Positions 1-10,789 of a stretch of 64,000 nucleotides of DNA are shown in pieces (within the stretch, counting starts at the first letter, position 1; every line of letters begins with the position of its first letter). Made by a program: the position numbers and the translations under genes. This DNA comes from Lophium mytilinum (Eukaryota; Ascomycota; Dothideomycetes; Mytilinidiales; Mytilinidiaceae): NCBI GenBank assembly GCA_010093605.1, contig MU004183.1, positions 2,655,436-2,719,435 on the forward strand, given 5' to 3'. The notes beneath the pieces are model-generated. The model saw only the letters and a program-made list of their open reading frames with translations, searched no databases and was not told the origin of the DNA.

Positions 1-1591
1 CGTACCGTCCCTGACGACCCCATAAGCGGTCTGCCGCGGTCCTGGCATGGGGCCGAATGCTATTGGCATGCGCCAATAGATATTAGGGTTCCTCTTCCAT
101 GTCCACTCTCGGAGTTTCTGCGTTGAGTTATCCCATTCGTCATGGCCAAAGTTGTAGTTTGAGAATTCGTTCACTGCCGACGTTAGCTGCTATTCAACAC
201 CATGCTCGATTATCTCTCTTCAGCTTACTGTCTAATTTGGTCTTTCCATTCCGGCTCTCCCCAAGCATGCGCGAGAATTCCTGGATACGATTTGCTCGCT
301 CATACCGAATTTCCTGATAGAGTTTCAGCCTGTCGGCTACCTCCTCCGGCGGGGTGCCGTAAGGGAAGAGTATTGCTAAGGAGGCCGCATCCTCAATGGC
401 AACACCTGCACCTTGGCCCTGGTGGGGTAAGAATGGATGTGCCGCATCTCCCAGAAGAGCCAAGCGCTCGTACGTCCAATTTGGAATAACTTTCATGTCC
501 AGCAGGGTCCACACTTTGACCGTCTTTGGATCAACCTTGCCAATAAGTGCTCGTACGGCTGGGTCGAATGAACTGTAGATATGCAGCATTCTATCACGGT
601 CACCAGTCTGATCCCATCCGTCGCCGGACTCAGCCGCCGACTCCGACTCCGGATGGACGCATACGAAATTCAGCACGCTGTTTTTCGAAGTCGGGTACAT
701 GATGATCCGGCGGTCTTCCGCGTACCAGATCGACAGCTCCCCGGGCGTCTCGACAAATTGCTGTGTTGCCGGATCCGCTTGCGCAGCCTCTTTCGGCACC
801 AGAAATCGATAGGCACTCTTACCACAGGAGAATGGCTCGACATTGCCTTCTGGGACTTGTTTCCTTGCAATAGAATGCACACCGTCTGCTCCTAAGACCA
901 CATCACCGTGGAACTGGCTTCCGTCCTCAAGCGTGATGCTCGCGGTAGTTGGCTGAATGTCAATAACTCTGCTGGACAAGTGCAATGCTACTGGCTTCCC
1001 CGTCTCGTGCGGAGTCGTTGCGACAGACTTTAGCTGATTGTGCAACTCGATACGGTGAGCAAGTAGCCAAGGCTGGAGGAGAGTCAGTAAGAATGACTCC
1101 TCCTGGCAGGAGTAAGTGAGTGGGACTTGCATGCTGCCATAACTTGTTCGCCTCTCTAAGGTCCATCGATCTCTCCGTATCTCCTGTTGCAGAGTACTCT
1201 GTAAGCTGTCGTTTCAGTCAGTCCATATTTAAAAGTCGCCAGAGGTTTAGAGAGACGCATTACTCTTTCCATGGGGTTCGCGCCGAACGTCTCGGCGAAT
1301 ATCCCCAGTCGGCGCAGGATACCATTTGCGTTTGGTGCCAGATGGATTGCTGCTCCGGTCTCGCGTGCAAGAGCTGACTGTTCAAATACCTGCGAGATGC
1401 GCTGAGCTTAAGTCTGTTAGGTTCAATATCACACGAACCTGAACATGATGACCTTGCTTTCGTAGAGCGATTGCTGCCGTCAAGCCTCCAATACCAGCCC
1501 CAACTATCAGGATATTCAAATGAGCCCCCTTAGCTGATGCCGATTCCTCGCGCGCGGCCGCGCCATTCACACTAGCCATTCCGTTTGACAT
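1..1591 (-). CDS. FAD-dependent monooxygenase, salicylate 1-hydroxylase-like (3' end cut by window)
   Basis: Flavoprotein hydroxylase of the salicylate/6-hydroxynicotinate monooxygenase group, expected to hydroxylate an aromatic acid with NAD(P)H and O2. Model: complement(join(<1..173, 229..1072, 1131..1205, 1264..1389, 1439..1591)). Every junction keeps frame. Seen: the Rossmann motif GAGIGG at residues 31-36 after a 22-residue Ala/Ser-rich lead, and the second FAD motif GDAAHPFLPHQGQGAG in the long fourth exon. The last exon contains the family-typical run NPNIYWRMPIAFG and leaves the window still open. The third intron (1073-1130) begins GCAAGT rather than GT; it has a good TACTGAC branch site and is the only choice I found that joins KLWQH to PWLLAHR in frame. 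Substrate is not determined by sequence. The neighbouring dehydrogenases and extradiol dioxygenase suggest aromatic catabolism. Confidence 0.88.
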
Positions 1592-2261
1592 TCTCGCGGG
1601 TCTCTAGTCTTTAGATTTGCGACTGCTTGAAGACTTGAAACGATGTGAACAGTTGAGAGGCTCGAAGCTACTCGTATATGTGTGAATAGGGCACCCGGAC
1701 TCGATTCGGGCTTCTTGAGGATGTACATGCGGCTCCACTGATCGTCTCAGAGAAACGCTCGGGATGTGGGGCTTGGGGCCGGTAAGGCGAGCTCTAGGAA
1801 TCCGGCCGATAGCCCCCTCGGCAGATGACTTCTAGCACTGGCTTGTGGTATTGTTTTGCAAACATGGATTGGTACACTACTTCTGCCCGGTTAAGTTTGG
1901 CTGGCCTTATTTCATCCCATCGTAAGGTCAGGTTTTCAACCACTGTTAAAGTTTTGACGCTACAGCGTCTAGCATTAGGGGGTAAAAGGCTGTCTACACC
2001 AAAAATCACGACTCAGCTCTCTCTGGAAGAATTACTGATTGGGCAAACTTTACCCGTGCACTCCCAAGCGCCCCACAGCTTTTGCCCTCTGTAAGCCCTT
2101 CCCCCTGCAGGTGGTGAGGGACCAAGGGACCTACCATGGGATGGAAGGCCAAGGAGAGGGTTGTCGCACTTTATACGAAAGTCATGGGTGATTCAAAGAG
2201 ATTTGCTCAAAATGTGACCCTTTATTTCAATGCCGCATATCAATACTTTATCGTTGAATGT
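1592..2261. other. Intergenic spacer
   Basis: 670 bp upstream of the monooxygenase start and downstream of the histidinol-dehydrogenase-like stop. Two short ORFs of 71 and 89 codons overlap here on opposite strands, with no recognisable motif; I treat them as chance. It presumably holds the monooxygenase promoter and the neighbour's terminator. I see no RNA gene or repeat. Confidence 0.5.
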
Positions 2262-3778
2262 CTACAACTGTGCTTTCGTGCCATTTTCTAGCTCTTGATA
2301 ATCTTGAATCCAGGCCACCTTGTCGCTAAGATATTTTTGCGCCCGCAAGTCTCCTGAACGCGCATGGCCTTCAAAGTTTTCTGCTCGAGCAGCACGACCG
2401 CATAGTCTACCAAGTTCCCCGCTAGCTTCGCTGCTCTTGACCTCTTGATAAGTCACTGTTCGCAAGAACTTGCCAGCCCAGAGTCCGCCTGTGTACCTCG
2501 CTGCCTTCCTCGTGGGAAGGACGTGATTTGTCCCAATGACCTGCAACTCGCGTGTTAGATTTCAAGCGTAGGCAGGACGTTCACAACAGCAGAGCTGCGG
2601 CAACGTACCTTGTCTCCATAAGAAACACATGTCTTCTCTCCCAGAAATAGAGCTCCGTAGGCGGACATGTTTTCCAGTGCATCTCGAGGTCGCTTCGTAA
2701 ACACCTGTACGTGCTCGCTGGCGTATTCATCCGCCAACTTCCAAGCTTCGGCCAGGCTGTCAACCACTATTACTTCACCAAACGCATTCCAAGATGCTCC
2801 AGCAGTGACACCCGTGGAAAGGTTCTTCAAAAGCTCGTCGATGATTTCGATAGATTTTCGACCTACAGCCTCTGATGTCGTGATGATAACCGCGGGAGAG
2901 TCCGGACCATGCTCTGCTTGTGAAAGTATGTCCGTGGCGATGGTGAATGGATCCGCTGTTTCGTCCGCCACCAGGAGGATCTCTGTAGGTCCGGCAAACA
3001 GATCAATACCGATTTCGCCAAAAAGCTGTCTTTTGCCCTCGGCCACGAAAGCATTGCCTGGACCTGCGATGAAATCAACTTTGCGAATCGTTTGGGTACC
3101 AATTGCCATGGCTGCTACAGCTTGAACTCCCCCTAGGATGAAGATCTCGTCGGCGCCTGCCAGATGCATTGCGGCCACGGTTGCATTGGGGATCTTGCCA
3201 GCGATAGGCGGCGTGCATCCTACAACATGTCGAACACCGGCAACCTTCGCGGTGAGAATGGTCATGTGGGCCGAAGCAAGGAGTGGGTACCGTCCGCCCG
3301 GGATGTAGCTACGCAAACACATCAGTCCAGCGATTAAGGCCATGTGGTGTGGCGTACTCACGCGCCAACGCAGTCGATTGGAACATTTTTCTGGCCAAGG
3401 AAGACTCCCTTTGATAGTGTTAGTGTCATAGGAAGAACCCGAACAGCCGAAGGGATTGCTCACGGGGCGTATTTCCAGCTCGAAGTCTCTTATCGAGTTC
3501 CGTTGTGCGGCTGCAAAGGCTTTGACGTTTGACTGCACTTGCTTAATATCGTCAATCGTCTGTTTCGGGCACGCGGCTATCGCAGCCAAAGTCTCTTCTT
3601 GGGTGAGCTTGAAAGATTGAGGTGCCCATTTATCAAATTTCTTAGAGTACTTGCGAACAGCGTCATCTCCAGTCAATCGTATTTCGTCGATTACACCCTT
3701 GACAATGGCGCTGACATCAACTCTGGGTGTATTCGCCGCCTCGGCTGTGGAACCGCTCTTGAGGAACTTATGGCCCAT
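2262..3778 (-). CDS. Stand-alone histidinol-dehydrogenase-family protein
   Basis: Zinc-dependent NAD+ alcohol dehydrogenase of the HisD fold, 446 residues, close to the usual single-domain length. Model: complement(join(2262..2540, 2609..3308, 3362..3408, 3464..3778)); introns are 68, 53 and 55 bp and rebuild the motif VGAYIPGGRYPLLASAHM. Catalytic elements of the family are visible: LSQAEHGPDS (Gln and His zinc ligands), ASEHVQVFT (Glu-His acid/base pair), a GDKVIGTNHVLPT stretch with a ligand Asp, and a C-terminal EGHARSGDLR with the last ligand His. So it looks active. In ascomycetes histidine biosynthesis uses the fused HIS4 protein. A separate copy beside an SDR and a cupin therefore suggests another substrate, as in the HisD-like sulfopropanediol dehydrogenase HpsN of bacteria. 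The substrate is inference. Confidence 0.93.
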
Positions 3779-4422
3779 TGTTTTTAATCAATAGTGGGAG
3801 GTTGCTAGGGATCTTTGTTGTTGAGTGCACACAGTTCGACGTGATACTAGTTGCATTTGGGCATCTCTACTCTCGTACTAATAGCCTACGACGTCCCAAA
3901 CGAATTAGGTGAGCAGAGTACCGGCTCCACCTTGATTGTCAATCCGACATCGGAGGATCTAGAAAACTTGCTCTTGTGTGGAGTGGGGTGAAAGTTGAAT
4001 CCGAAATGTTGTCGCCCACAGGAACAGCGGGAAATGGAGTATTTCCTACCCATGCACGGAACCCTCGTTCGTTCGCTGCTCACCAGGCTCCAGTGTGGAA
4101 GGGCATAATCCCACGCCACTAGTCTTCACGGGACAATTGGAATCAACGGTGGTAATCTGCATGTTCAATAGTTCCCATACATGGGTCTGCTTTGCCAAAT
4201 CATGCAATGTTGCTGGGGCGAAAGGAGATCAAAAGCCAGAGGCGCCCGGTGCATCCCTGCAGGATTGCCTCTCTTGCAAATTAGGAGGAAGAGAAGATTG
4301 TTGTAAAGGTTGTGTGAAAATTGCTTTGTAAGGACGGCACAGCGGCTAGCTATACGCCGGTTGAGGTGGCTCGTAAAAAAAGGGGCTAGGCCCAACCACT
4401 AGAAATCAACAACAGCCTTCCA
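3779..4422. other. Intergenic spacer
   Basis: 644 bp between the start of the HisD-like gene and the stop of the cupin gene; both are on the minus strand, so the HisD-like promoter lies here. Overlapping ORFs of 76-78 codons on both strands have no recognisable content. No repeats or RNA genes seen. Confidence 0.5.
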
Positions 4423-4971
4423 TCATCTCGACGGCTTTACATCATCCATTCCGCCACCGTAGTCTTCTCCCAGTTGCACCCCATTGAATTCCAAAGGCTG
4501 AGCCTCCTGCAAAACGTAAAGCATTCGTGCCCAAGTAGTTGAGCTCGGATTCCTCCATGCGTGATTTGTCCCCCTCTGAATCGATATGTCTCCGCGCTTC
4601 AAGAGTCGCGTTTCGCCCGAATCCAGTACCAGCTCGACCTCTCCCTCGAGGACCACCCCGTAATCCAGACTGATTGTTCGATGCATCGGCGACAACGACC
4701 CAGGATTCATGTCGACAACTCGTATGACTGTGCCACCTGGGATCGTGACTCCAGGCAGGTTGTTCGTGTAGTGCTGGTAGACCTCCAGGTCTTTGTTCCC
4801 GCTGAGATTGACCGGATATTCATTCGTGGCGTAGCCCAGGCTGAATCGAGCCCCATTCGCAAGCTGCTGCCATTGGAGAGTATCCGGCACGGCTTTTGAG
4901 AATGTGGTTACGCCTCGCTCATCGTGGTTAGTGATATAGCGACTGAGCGGCCGGAGTCCGTTATCATCCAT
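4423..4971 (-). CDS. Single-domain cupin protein
   Basis: Intronless 182-residue protein with one double-stranded beta-helix cupin domain at about residues 75-150. The second cupin motif is recognisable as RGDISIQRGTNHAWRN, with its His and Asn. The first motif is atypical: it reads SPMHRTISLDYGVVLEG, so only one His is present where most metal cupins carry HxH, and Asp stands where Glu is usual. Small fungal cupins of this type are often found beside oxidoreductases in metabolic gene clusters, but their reactions are mostly unknown. It may be a metal-poor isomerase or cyclase-like accessory, or a binding protein. The start is the first ATG of the frame, 29 bp after a stop-containing stretch, and gives a compact N-terminus. 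Confidence 0.85.
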   Translation of the reverse strand: MDDNGLRPLSRYITNHDERGVTTFSKAVPDTLQWQQLANGARFSLGYATNEYPVNLSGNKDLEVYQHYTNNLPGVTIPGGTVIRVVDMNPGSLSPMHRTISLDYGVVLEGEVELVLDSGETRLLKRGDISIQRGTNHAWRNPSSTTWARMLYVLQEAQPLEFNGVQLGEDYGGGMDDVKPSR

Positions 4972-5310
4972 ATCGAGTGTGCTGATTGAGTGAGAGTGGA
5001 AGGGTGGCGGACAAAAAGGTTGTTCGAAGACCCACGACTAGCTGCTAGCCCATTCATGAACTGCGGCCTGGCGGCTCAACGGCCCAAGTGCCAGGAACAC
5101 GACCCGATGGTGGTGAGCGCTAGGCGAGGGAAGTCAGTCACGATCTCGGGAACTCAACATAGGGGAGTGGGGGTGTGGGGCCGAAAGCCATCCTCAAATT
5201 AGGAGAAACGAAAAAGCATTCCATGTCGAGGAGGACAATAATCAATGGAATGGTACAATCATGCGATTTTCTTGGAGCTGGATTCTCTTGCCTTCTATCA
5301 TTGACCGATC
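4972..5310. other. Divergent promoter region between cupin and SDR genes
   Basis: 339 bp separating two divergently transcribed genes, so it should carry both promoters. No repeat, tRNA or clear regulator-binding palindrome was picked out by eye. Confidence 0.5.
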
Positions 5311-6247
5311 ATGGACACATCCAAAGTTGCTCTCGTTACGGCTGGGTCGAAAGGACTTGGGGCAGCTATTGCTCGGGTTCTGGCTACCGAAGCTCACATG
5401 CGAGTCGTGATCAACTACCACTCGGATTCTTCTAGTGCAGATGAACTTGTTCAGGAACTGAAGCACTTGACACGAACAAACACACGGCACGATGGAAGCT
5501 TGTCCAACGCAGAACGTTTCATAGCGATAAAAGCGGACATGGCATTCCCCGACCAGATCAAACAACTAGTTGAAGAAAGCATTGCTAAGATGGGACGATT
5601 GGATGCTGTGGTCTCAAATGCAGGATGGACACGCATGACAAACTTCATGGATCTACAGGATGCAGATCGTGAAGCTGATTGGGATCAATGCTTCAACATG
5701 AATGTTAAGAGTCACTTCTTCCTATTTATGGCTAGTCACAAACACCTGAAGAGTAGCGAAGGCGCATTCATTGCGACAGCAAGTGTTGCTGGCGTCAAAC
5801 CAAGCGGTAGCTCGCTGGTGAGTCTGTCTAGACCACTAATCATCCCTATCGCGCTAACAGTAATATAGCCTTATGCTGTCACTAAAGCTGCTCTCGTTCA
5901 TTTGACAAAGTCCCTTGCAGTCATTGCTGCTCCTCAAATACGTGTCAACTGCGTCTCCCCAGGCGTCTTACTCACGGTGAGTTCTTGCCAACGTTGTACG
6001 TGTGTCAATGGCTGAAAAGAATAGGACTGGGGCCGTCAATTTTCAGAGGAACGGCTCCAGACCGTGAAAACAATAAATGTCCTCAAGCGACTTGCAAAAA
6101 CTGAGGTGAGTGTCGTACCATTCCATGAGATTGTCAGCGCTTACGTGTGTTCACTCCAAGGATGTCGCACAGCAAGTAAAAGTCCTTGTACTTTCTCAGT
6201 CCGTAACTGGGGTAAATTCGGTTGTTGATGCTGGCTTTTCTCTATGA
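5311..6247 (+). CDS. Classical short-chain dehydrogenase/reductase
   Basis: NAD(P)-dependent oxidoreductase of 260 residues, the normal length for classical SDRs. Model: join(5311..5817, 5869..5976, 6025..6105, 6161..6247); all introns are GT-AG, 48-55 bp, and every exon is a whole number of codons. Seen: the cofactor-binding motif TAGSKGLG at residues 10-17 (first Gly of the usual TGxxxGxG replaced by Ala), the SNAG motif, and a catalytic triad of Ser158, Tyr171 and Lys175 with exact family spacing (ATASVAG then YAVTK). The YAVTK motif is created by joining exons 1 and 2. It ends with the usual VNSVVDAG segment before the stop. It is transcribed away from the cupin gene. The substrate cannot be read from sequence. 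Confidence 0.94.
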
Positions 6248-6549
6248 ATAGGGTCATCCATACGTTAGACGACGACGAGGAAGTGACAGAGACGAAAAGT
6301 GTAATCCCATCCAGGGAATAGAAAGCTACATACGTAATTCTCCAGCACCAGACTGCTTCACGTTTTGAACACCAAGCAAGGGGTGCAGCTGCCGAGCTTC
6401 GGGTAGTGGTCTTCTTCGTATTTCAATAGCATTTCGAACATGTTCTCAAAGGAGAAAAGGCATATATTACTTCCCACGCAGGATAACTGTTGATATGCGA
6501 ACCTTTGCTCAAAATTTGGCCTAAATCAAATTGAAAGACAGCTCCATGC
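6248..6549. other. Convergent terminator region
   Basis: 302 bp between the convergent stops of the SDR and extradiol dioxygenase genes. It should hold both polyadenylation regions. Nothing else is visible. Confidence 0.45.
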
Positions 6550-7480
6550 TCAGGCGCTGGCTATTGGCACGCTCTGCCAGCCACCAATGATGAACTGCGA
6601 ATTGCACATGTTGGTGAGTTCCCAGGTCTCGGCCTTCAATTCGCCATATGTTCCCAAATCATCCTCGCTACCTGCTGCGCCAGCAACAAACATTGCAGCC
6701 ATGAAGTGATCGTCAGTGGCGTGCGCGTCTCTAAACCTGGGATGCTTCATCAACCTGGTGACAGCTCGCCGGAGGAAGGGGCCGCTGTTGTTCGAAATGG
6801 CGTCTTCCACGGCTTGGCGAAACTCCATTGCCCAATCCCCTGGTGGTTTTTCCTGTGCAAAGTTGTCCGAGTATTGCAGCATGGGCCGCCATTCATTGCG
6901 ATACAAGTTGTGGACCGCACCGCCAGTGCCGATGAGAAGGTACCCTTGTTCTCGCAAAGGGCGCAGCGCGGCTCCCGCCTTCATGTGAAAGTGTGGATCA
7001 AAGCGGGAATTGAGCGAGATGATGGTTGTGGGAGGACATTTTGCGGGGAACATGCGGATCAGAATGAGGTACGTGTCGTGGATCCAGTCAAAGGTTTCGT
7101 TGCCAGTAACGTTGAAGCCGCTGGCTGACAGCATACTGATACAGCGCTGTGCGCCTTGCAGATCGGGCACCAACTCATAATCGACGTACTTTGACGGGTG
7201 GACGTAGGCAACGGGAGACTTGGTAGGCTTCGGGTTCGTCGAGACTTGGATCTTGTCTTTGCCAAGACAGTCCCAGTGTGCGCCCTTGGTGGTGTTAGAA
7301 TAACTGCCTGTGCGAACGTGTGCGATGACTTCCTACCATCATAACCACGCCCTTGATGCCGTGCGCCAACGCATCGTCTCCGCATTTTTTCCAGTAGTCG
7401 GCCGAATCCGACGCTTCGCCCAGCATCATGGTCGAGCCATGCGAAAAGAAGTGCACTGGTGTTGGAGGGGACATAGTCAT
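6550..7480 (-). CDS. LigB/DODA-type class III extradiol dioxygenase
   Basis: Member of the 4,5-DOPA extradiol dioxygenase-like family, 292 residues, which opens catecholic rings using a single metal ion. Model: complement(join(6550..7284, 7337..7480)), one 52-bp intron restoring GVVMMGAHWD. Family marks: HFFSHGST near the N-terminus (His10 and His14), GAHWD with His51, then YVHPSKYVDYELVP, SRFDPHFHMKAG, and GTGGAVHNL with a further conserved His. The C-terminus KAETWELTNMCNSQF is typical of fungal members. It converges with the SDR and diverges from the regulator gene at 7797, with which it shares a 316-bp promoter region. With the salicylate-hydroxylase-like enzyme it could form a hydroxylation and ring-opening pair; this is inferred from neighbourhood. 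Confidence 0.92.
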
Positions 7481-7796
7481 TGTTTCCTCAGAAATTCGCT
7501 ATCACGCTTCAGCAGCAGGCCGGCCGCTGTCCTCTTGATTGCGCCTGCGCATCCCATGGACTGGCACTGCAAGCCGACGACTCCAGCATGCCCACCTCGG
7601 AGCCGCTTCGATCGGCAAGCGGTCCCGAGAAGCATGCGCCCGGCTCTTCGACGCCGAAAAACGAGGCCGGAATGCAGCACCCCGCATTTGAAAGGTATTC
7701 TAAGGGGTAACTCGCCCACTTTCCCTACACCACACCACACCACGCTCTCCCCACTTTCACCTCCACCTTTCCCAGCTGTGCAGCCATATTCCTACC
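7481..7796. promoter_or_regulatory. Divergent promoter between dioxygenase and zinc-finger regulator
   Basis: 316 bp between the divergent start codons of the extradiol dioxygenase and the C2H2/Zn2Cys6 regulator. Overlapping ORFs cross it on both strands but are not supported. A pyrimidine-rich tract lies at about 7715-7775, just before the regulator start, a common feature of fungal core promoters. A shared promoter suggests the regulator may control the dioxygenase. Confidence 0.5.
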
Positions 7797-10667
7797 ATGA
7801 CCACCATGTCCGATGCTCTGCCAACACCACAGCCAGCGTCTGCCACTCCCGAGCCTTCACCCGCGTCGCCCGAACATGGTGCGCGACCAGCCCGTGGCGC
7901 GTTCCAGTGCGGAACCTGCTCGCAGTCCTACACCCGACTCGACCACCTGGCCCGCCATGTGCGCTCACGTTCGTATCCTTGTCCTGTTGTGGCGTCTATC
8001 ATGGCTATGCTGACGGCCCGCCCCGCGTAGACACGCAGGAGAAGCCCTACGCCTGCCATGCGTGCGAGAAGCGTTTCAGTCGAGTGTAAAGAGCCAGTCC
8101 GCACCCGGTCTGGCTGTCACCATGCTGACTAGCCTCGACGCAGCGACCTGCTACGGCGCCATGCTGCATTGCACAGCCAAGATTCGGGAGCCGAGCCGGC
8201 CAAACGTCGTCGAATTGGCACCAACGCGGCAGGTGCAGTACGCGTGTCTCAGGCTTGTGAAGCTTGCGCAGACAATCACCTGAAATGCGAAGACCAGAAA
8301 CCGTGCAAGCGATGTCGGAGCAAGAACGTCTCTTGTCATGTGGCTCCGAAGGCGTCGGCGAGAGACATGATTGAAGTGAGAGAAGAAGAGTGCGAGGAGC
8401 TGCAGGTGGCTTTGGACCCCGCACTGGTAGCTGCGTCGTCTGTAGGCAATCATGAACCCGATCTACAACACCAGTCGGAGAGGATGCCCTTCAACAACGA
8501 CCATTCCGCTCCTAAAGACATTTCCAATCTGAGTAATACTTTTTCTGCGAATGGAGAAGTGCCTTTCTATTCCTTCTTGCCCTCGGAACAACAGCCTGAA
8601 ATGTTGGCGCATTCCTCAGAAAGAACCATGATGAATCCGACGGTCGATGGCTTGCCTGATGCAATGAACATGCCATTCACGGATTCCATGGATTTGCTTC
8701 CTGCCACATTCATGCCCATCCTGCCGAGCGGCACAAGGACGCCCCGAGGAGTATTCGACTTCGGCCTCGAGACAAATCTGGAATTTAGTGACAGTGACCT
8801 TGGTTTCCTCAACTCTTACAACACTCGTATCCCTTTTGAATTCGAAAACCATTGCGAAGCAGTTAACCTACCACGTTCCGACACAGTCAACGACGACATC
8901 GTTGATGCATCAACTCCGAAGACTGCGAGCCCTTTACAGACATCAATCTGGCGCTTTGTTCCCGACTCTCGCGACCATGCGGCAGCAGAGCAGCCACATC
9001 TATCGCTTCCGGCCGCTGAAAGTGGTGGAGATGGTGCTGCGAGTCGCGTTGAACTTGGTCGGCGGGCTACGACAGAGAAGCTCGACATGCTGTCACGCGA
9101 CAGGATTCTCGGTATCGTGCTCAGCCAAGTCAAGCCGCACATCTCTCGGGCCTTGTATTCGTTCCCCTCTGTAGACTTGCTTGATAGCTTGCTACAGTAC
9201 TTCTTAACCGCCCCATTCTCCGGTGCCAGCTCTTGGTTCCATGCTGCCAGTTTCTGCCCAAGCAAGTCGCGGCCGGAACTTTTGGCTGCAATGGCTGCCG
9301 CTGGCGCTGTCTTGACACCGGACATGTCGCTACGGAAGCTCGGCTTCGCCATTCAGGAAATCATCCGTAACTATTTGCCCACTGTATGGGAGAACAATAA
9401 TACCGAAATCCGGGATCTTGAGCTTGCGCAAGCCTTCATGCTGCAATTGGAGATCGGCATCTGGAGTGGTAATAGTCGCAAGATTGAAATTGCCGAAAGT
9501 TTCCAACAGCCACTGCTGACGATGCTTCGTCGCGGAGGCAAGTTCAGGCGGTCCAGCTATCCGACGATTCTGTTGCAACCTGACGACAATAACGAGACGC
9601 TAAGCGAGAAGTGGCATACGTGGATCAAGCAAGAGTCTTTCAAAAGATTGGTTTTCCATCTCCTCCAGCATGACGCACAGTCCTCCGTCGCACTTCTGGT
9701 AAGCCCGCTGATATCTTATGCTGAAGTCGGTCTTCCGTTACCAGAATCACAATCTCTCTGGACAGCGACCAGCGCAAAGGACTGGAAGGCGCTGTACTTG
9801 GCCAACACGATTAATGCTTCGATTCGCATACCAGCACTGACGGACTGTATTAATGATCTGGAACTGCTGGAGGCGAGTAGCCATCTCATTGACGTGCCAT
9901 TATCAAGTCGTGCATTCCTGCACGCGCTGTGGGGAATGGTCTGGGAATACCGCCAATTAGCTCTGTTGTTTCGTGGGCAGCCGCATTTCTGGGATGGCGG
10001 ACTTGTAATGATGTCCCGATACCAAGAACTAATCAAGATACTCGACCACTTCCGCCTTGGCTATGCGCAAGGCTGCAACCTACTTTTGGAACTAATCCTC
10101 ATGCATATGCACCTATCACTGGATGATGTGCAGCTTTTCGCAGGATTGGAGGGTCCGGACGAGGCCCGCCGCGTGTACCAATCAATGGGAGAATGGGCGC
10201 GAAGCAAAGCCTCGCGTCAGGCCGTATGGCACGCAGGCCAGGTCGTTCGAGCTGCCAAGTCTCTGCAGCCTCAGCATCTGCGAGACATCAACGCCATCGC
10301 CGTATATCACGCAAGCCTGGCGTTTTGGGCATACGCCTTAGCTTCCAGGATAGTGGACTCAGAAAGAGCTTCTATGGCCGCACAGAGCACGTCAGCAAAT
10401 CCTCGCGCTGCGGAAATACAAATGGTCTGGCTAGATAATGCGGAGACGGTGGACACCCAAAAATTTGTTGCCCTGAAACGAGGCTCGCCTGCGTTACGCG
10501 ACGTTCGGCCAGGCACCCAAGCAGTGCCACTTGAGGCCCCAAGCGCTGTGATTAAGGTTTTGATCGAGACAATGCGCCAAAACCACATCGAGCTGGATCG
10601 CCCAAAACCACCGCTTGTAGAGAACCTTATCCAGCTTATGGAGGCATTGAGGGATACGGCGAAATGA
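7797..10667 (+). CDS. Transcription factor with two C2H2 fingers and a Zn2Cys6 cluster
   Basis: Predicted nuclear DNA-binding regulator of 916 residues. Model: join(7797..7968, 8031..8085, 8144..10667); introns are 62 and 58 bp. Residues 38-58 form a first C2H2 finger (C-x2-C-x12-H-x3-H) and residues 66-86 a second with identical spacing, completed across the exon junctions. A basic KRRR patch at 96-99 is a likely nuclear signal. Residues 114-140 form a Zn2Cys6 binuclear cluster (C-x2-C-x6-C-x5-C-x2-C-x6-C). The rest resembles the fungal-specific transcription factor domain, with low-complexity acidic and Ser-rich linkers. The first intron sits inside the finger pair, so the fingers are visible only after splicing. 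It is a good candidate for the local pathway regulator, being divergent from the extradiol dioxygenase. Confidence 0.92.
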
Positions 10668-10789
10668 CAGGTCCCATATGTGTGTATCTAGATACCTGAA
10701 TTCTGCCTCCCGAGAGATGATACAATTGGAAGCTACAGATACATTGCTCTCTAAGACATGAGAAAGTGGAGGGCTTCAAAGTGCCAGTT

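Noticed and set aside
581-895. ORF of 104 codons on the plus strand inside the monooxygenase gene
   Set aside because: Antisense shadow of a well-supported spliced gene; no motif of its own.
1794-2094. Overlapping ORFs of 71 and 89 codons on both strands
   Set aside because: No motif, no splice or promoter support, both in a normal intergenic position.
2667-3125. 152-codon plus-strand ORF
   Set aside because: Antisense shadow of the HisD-like exon 3.
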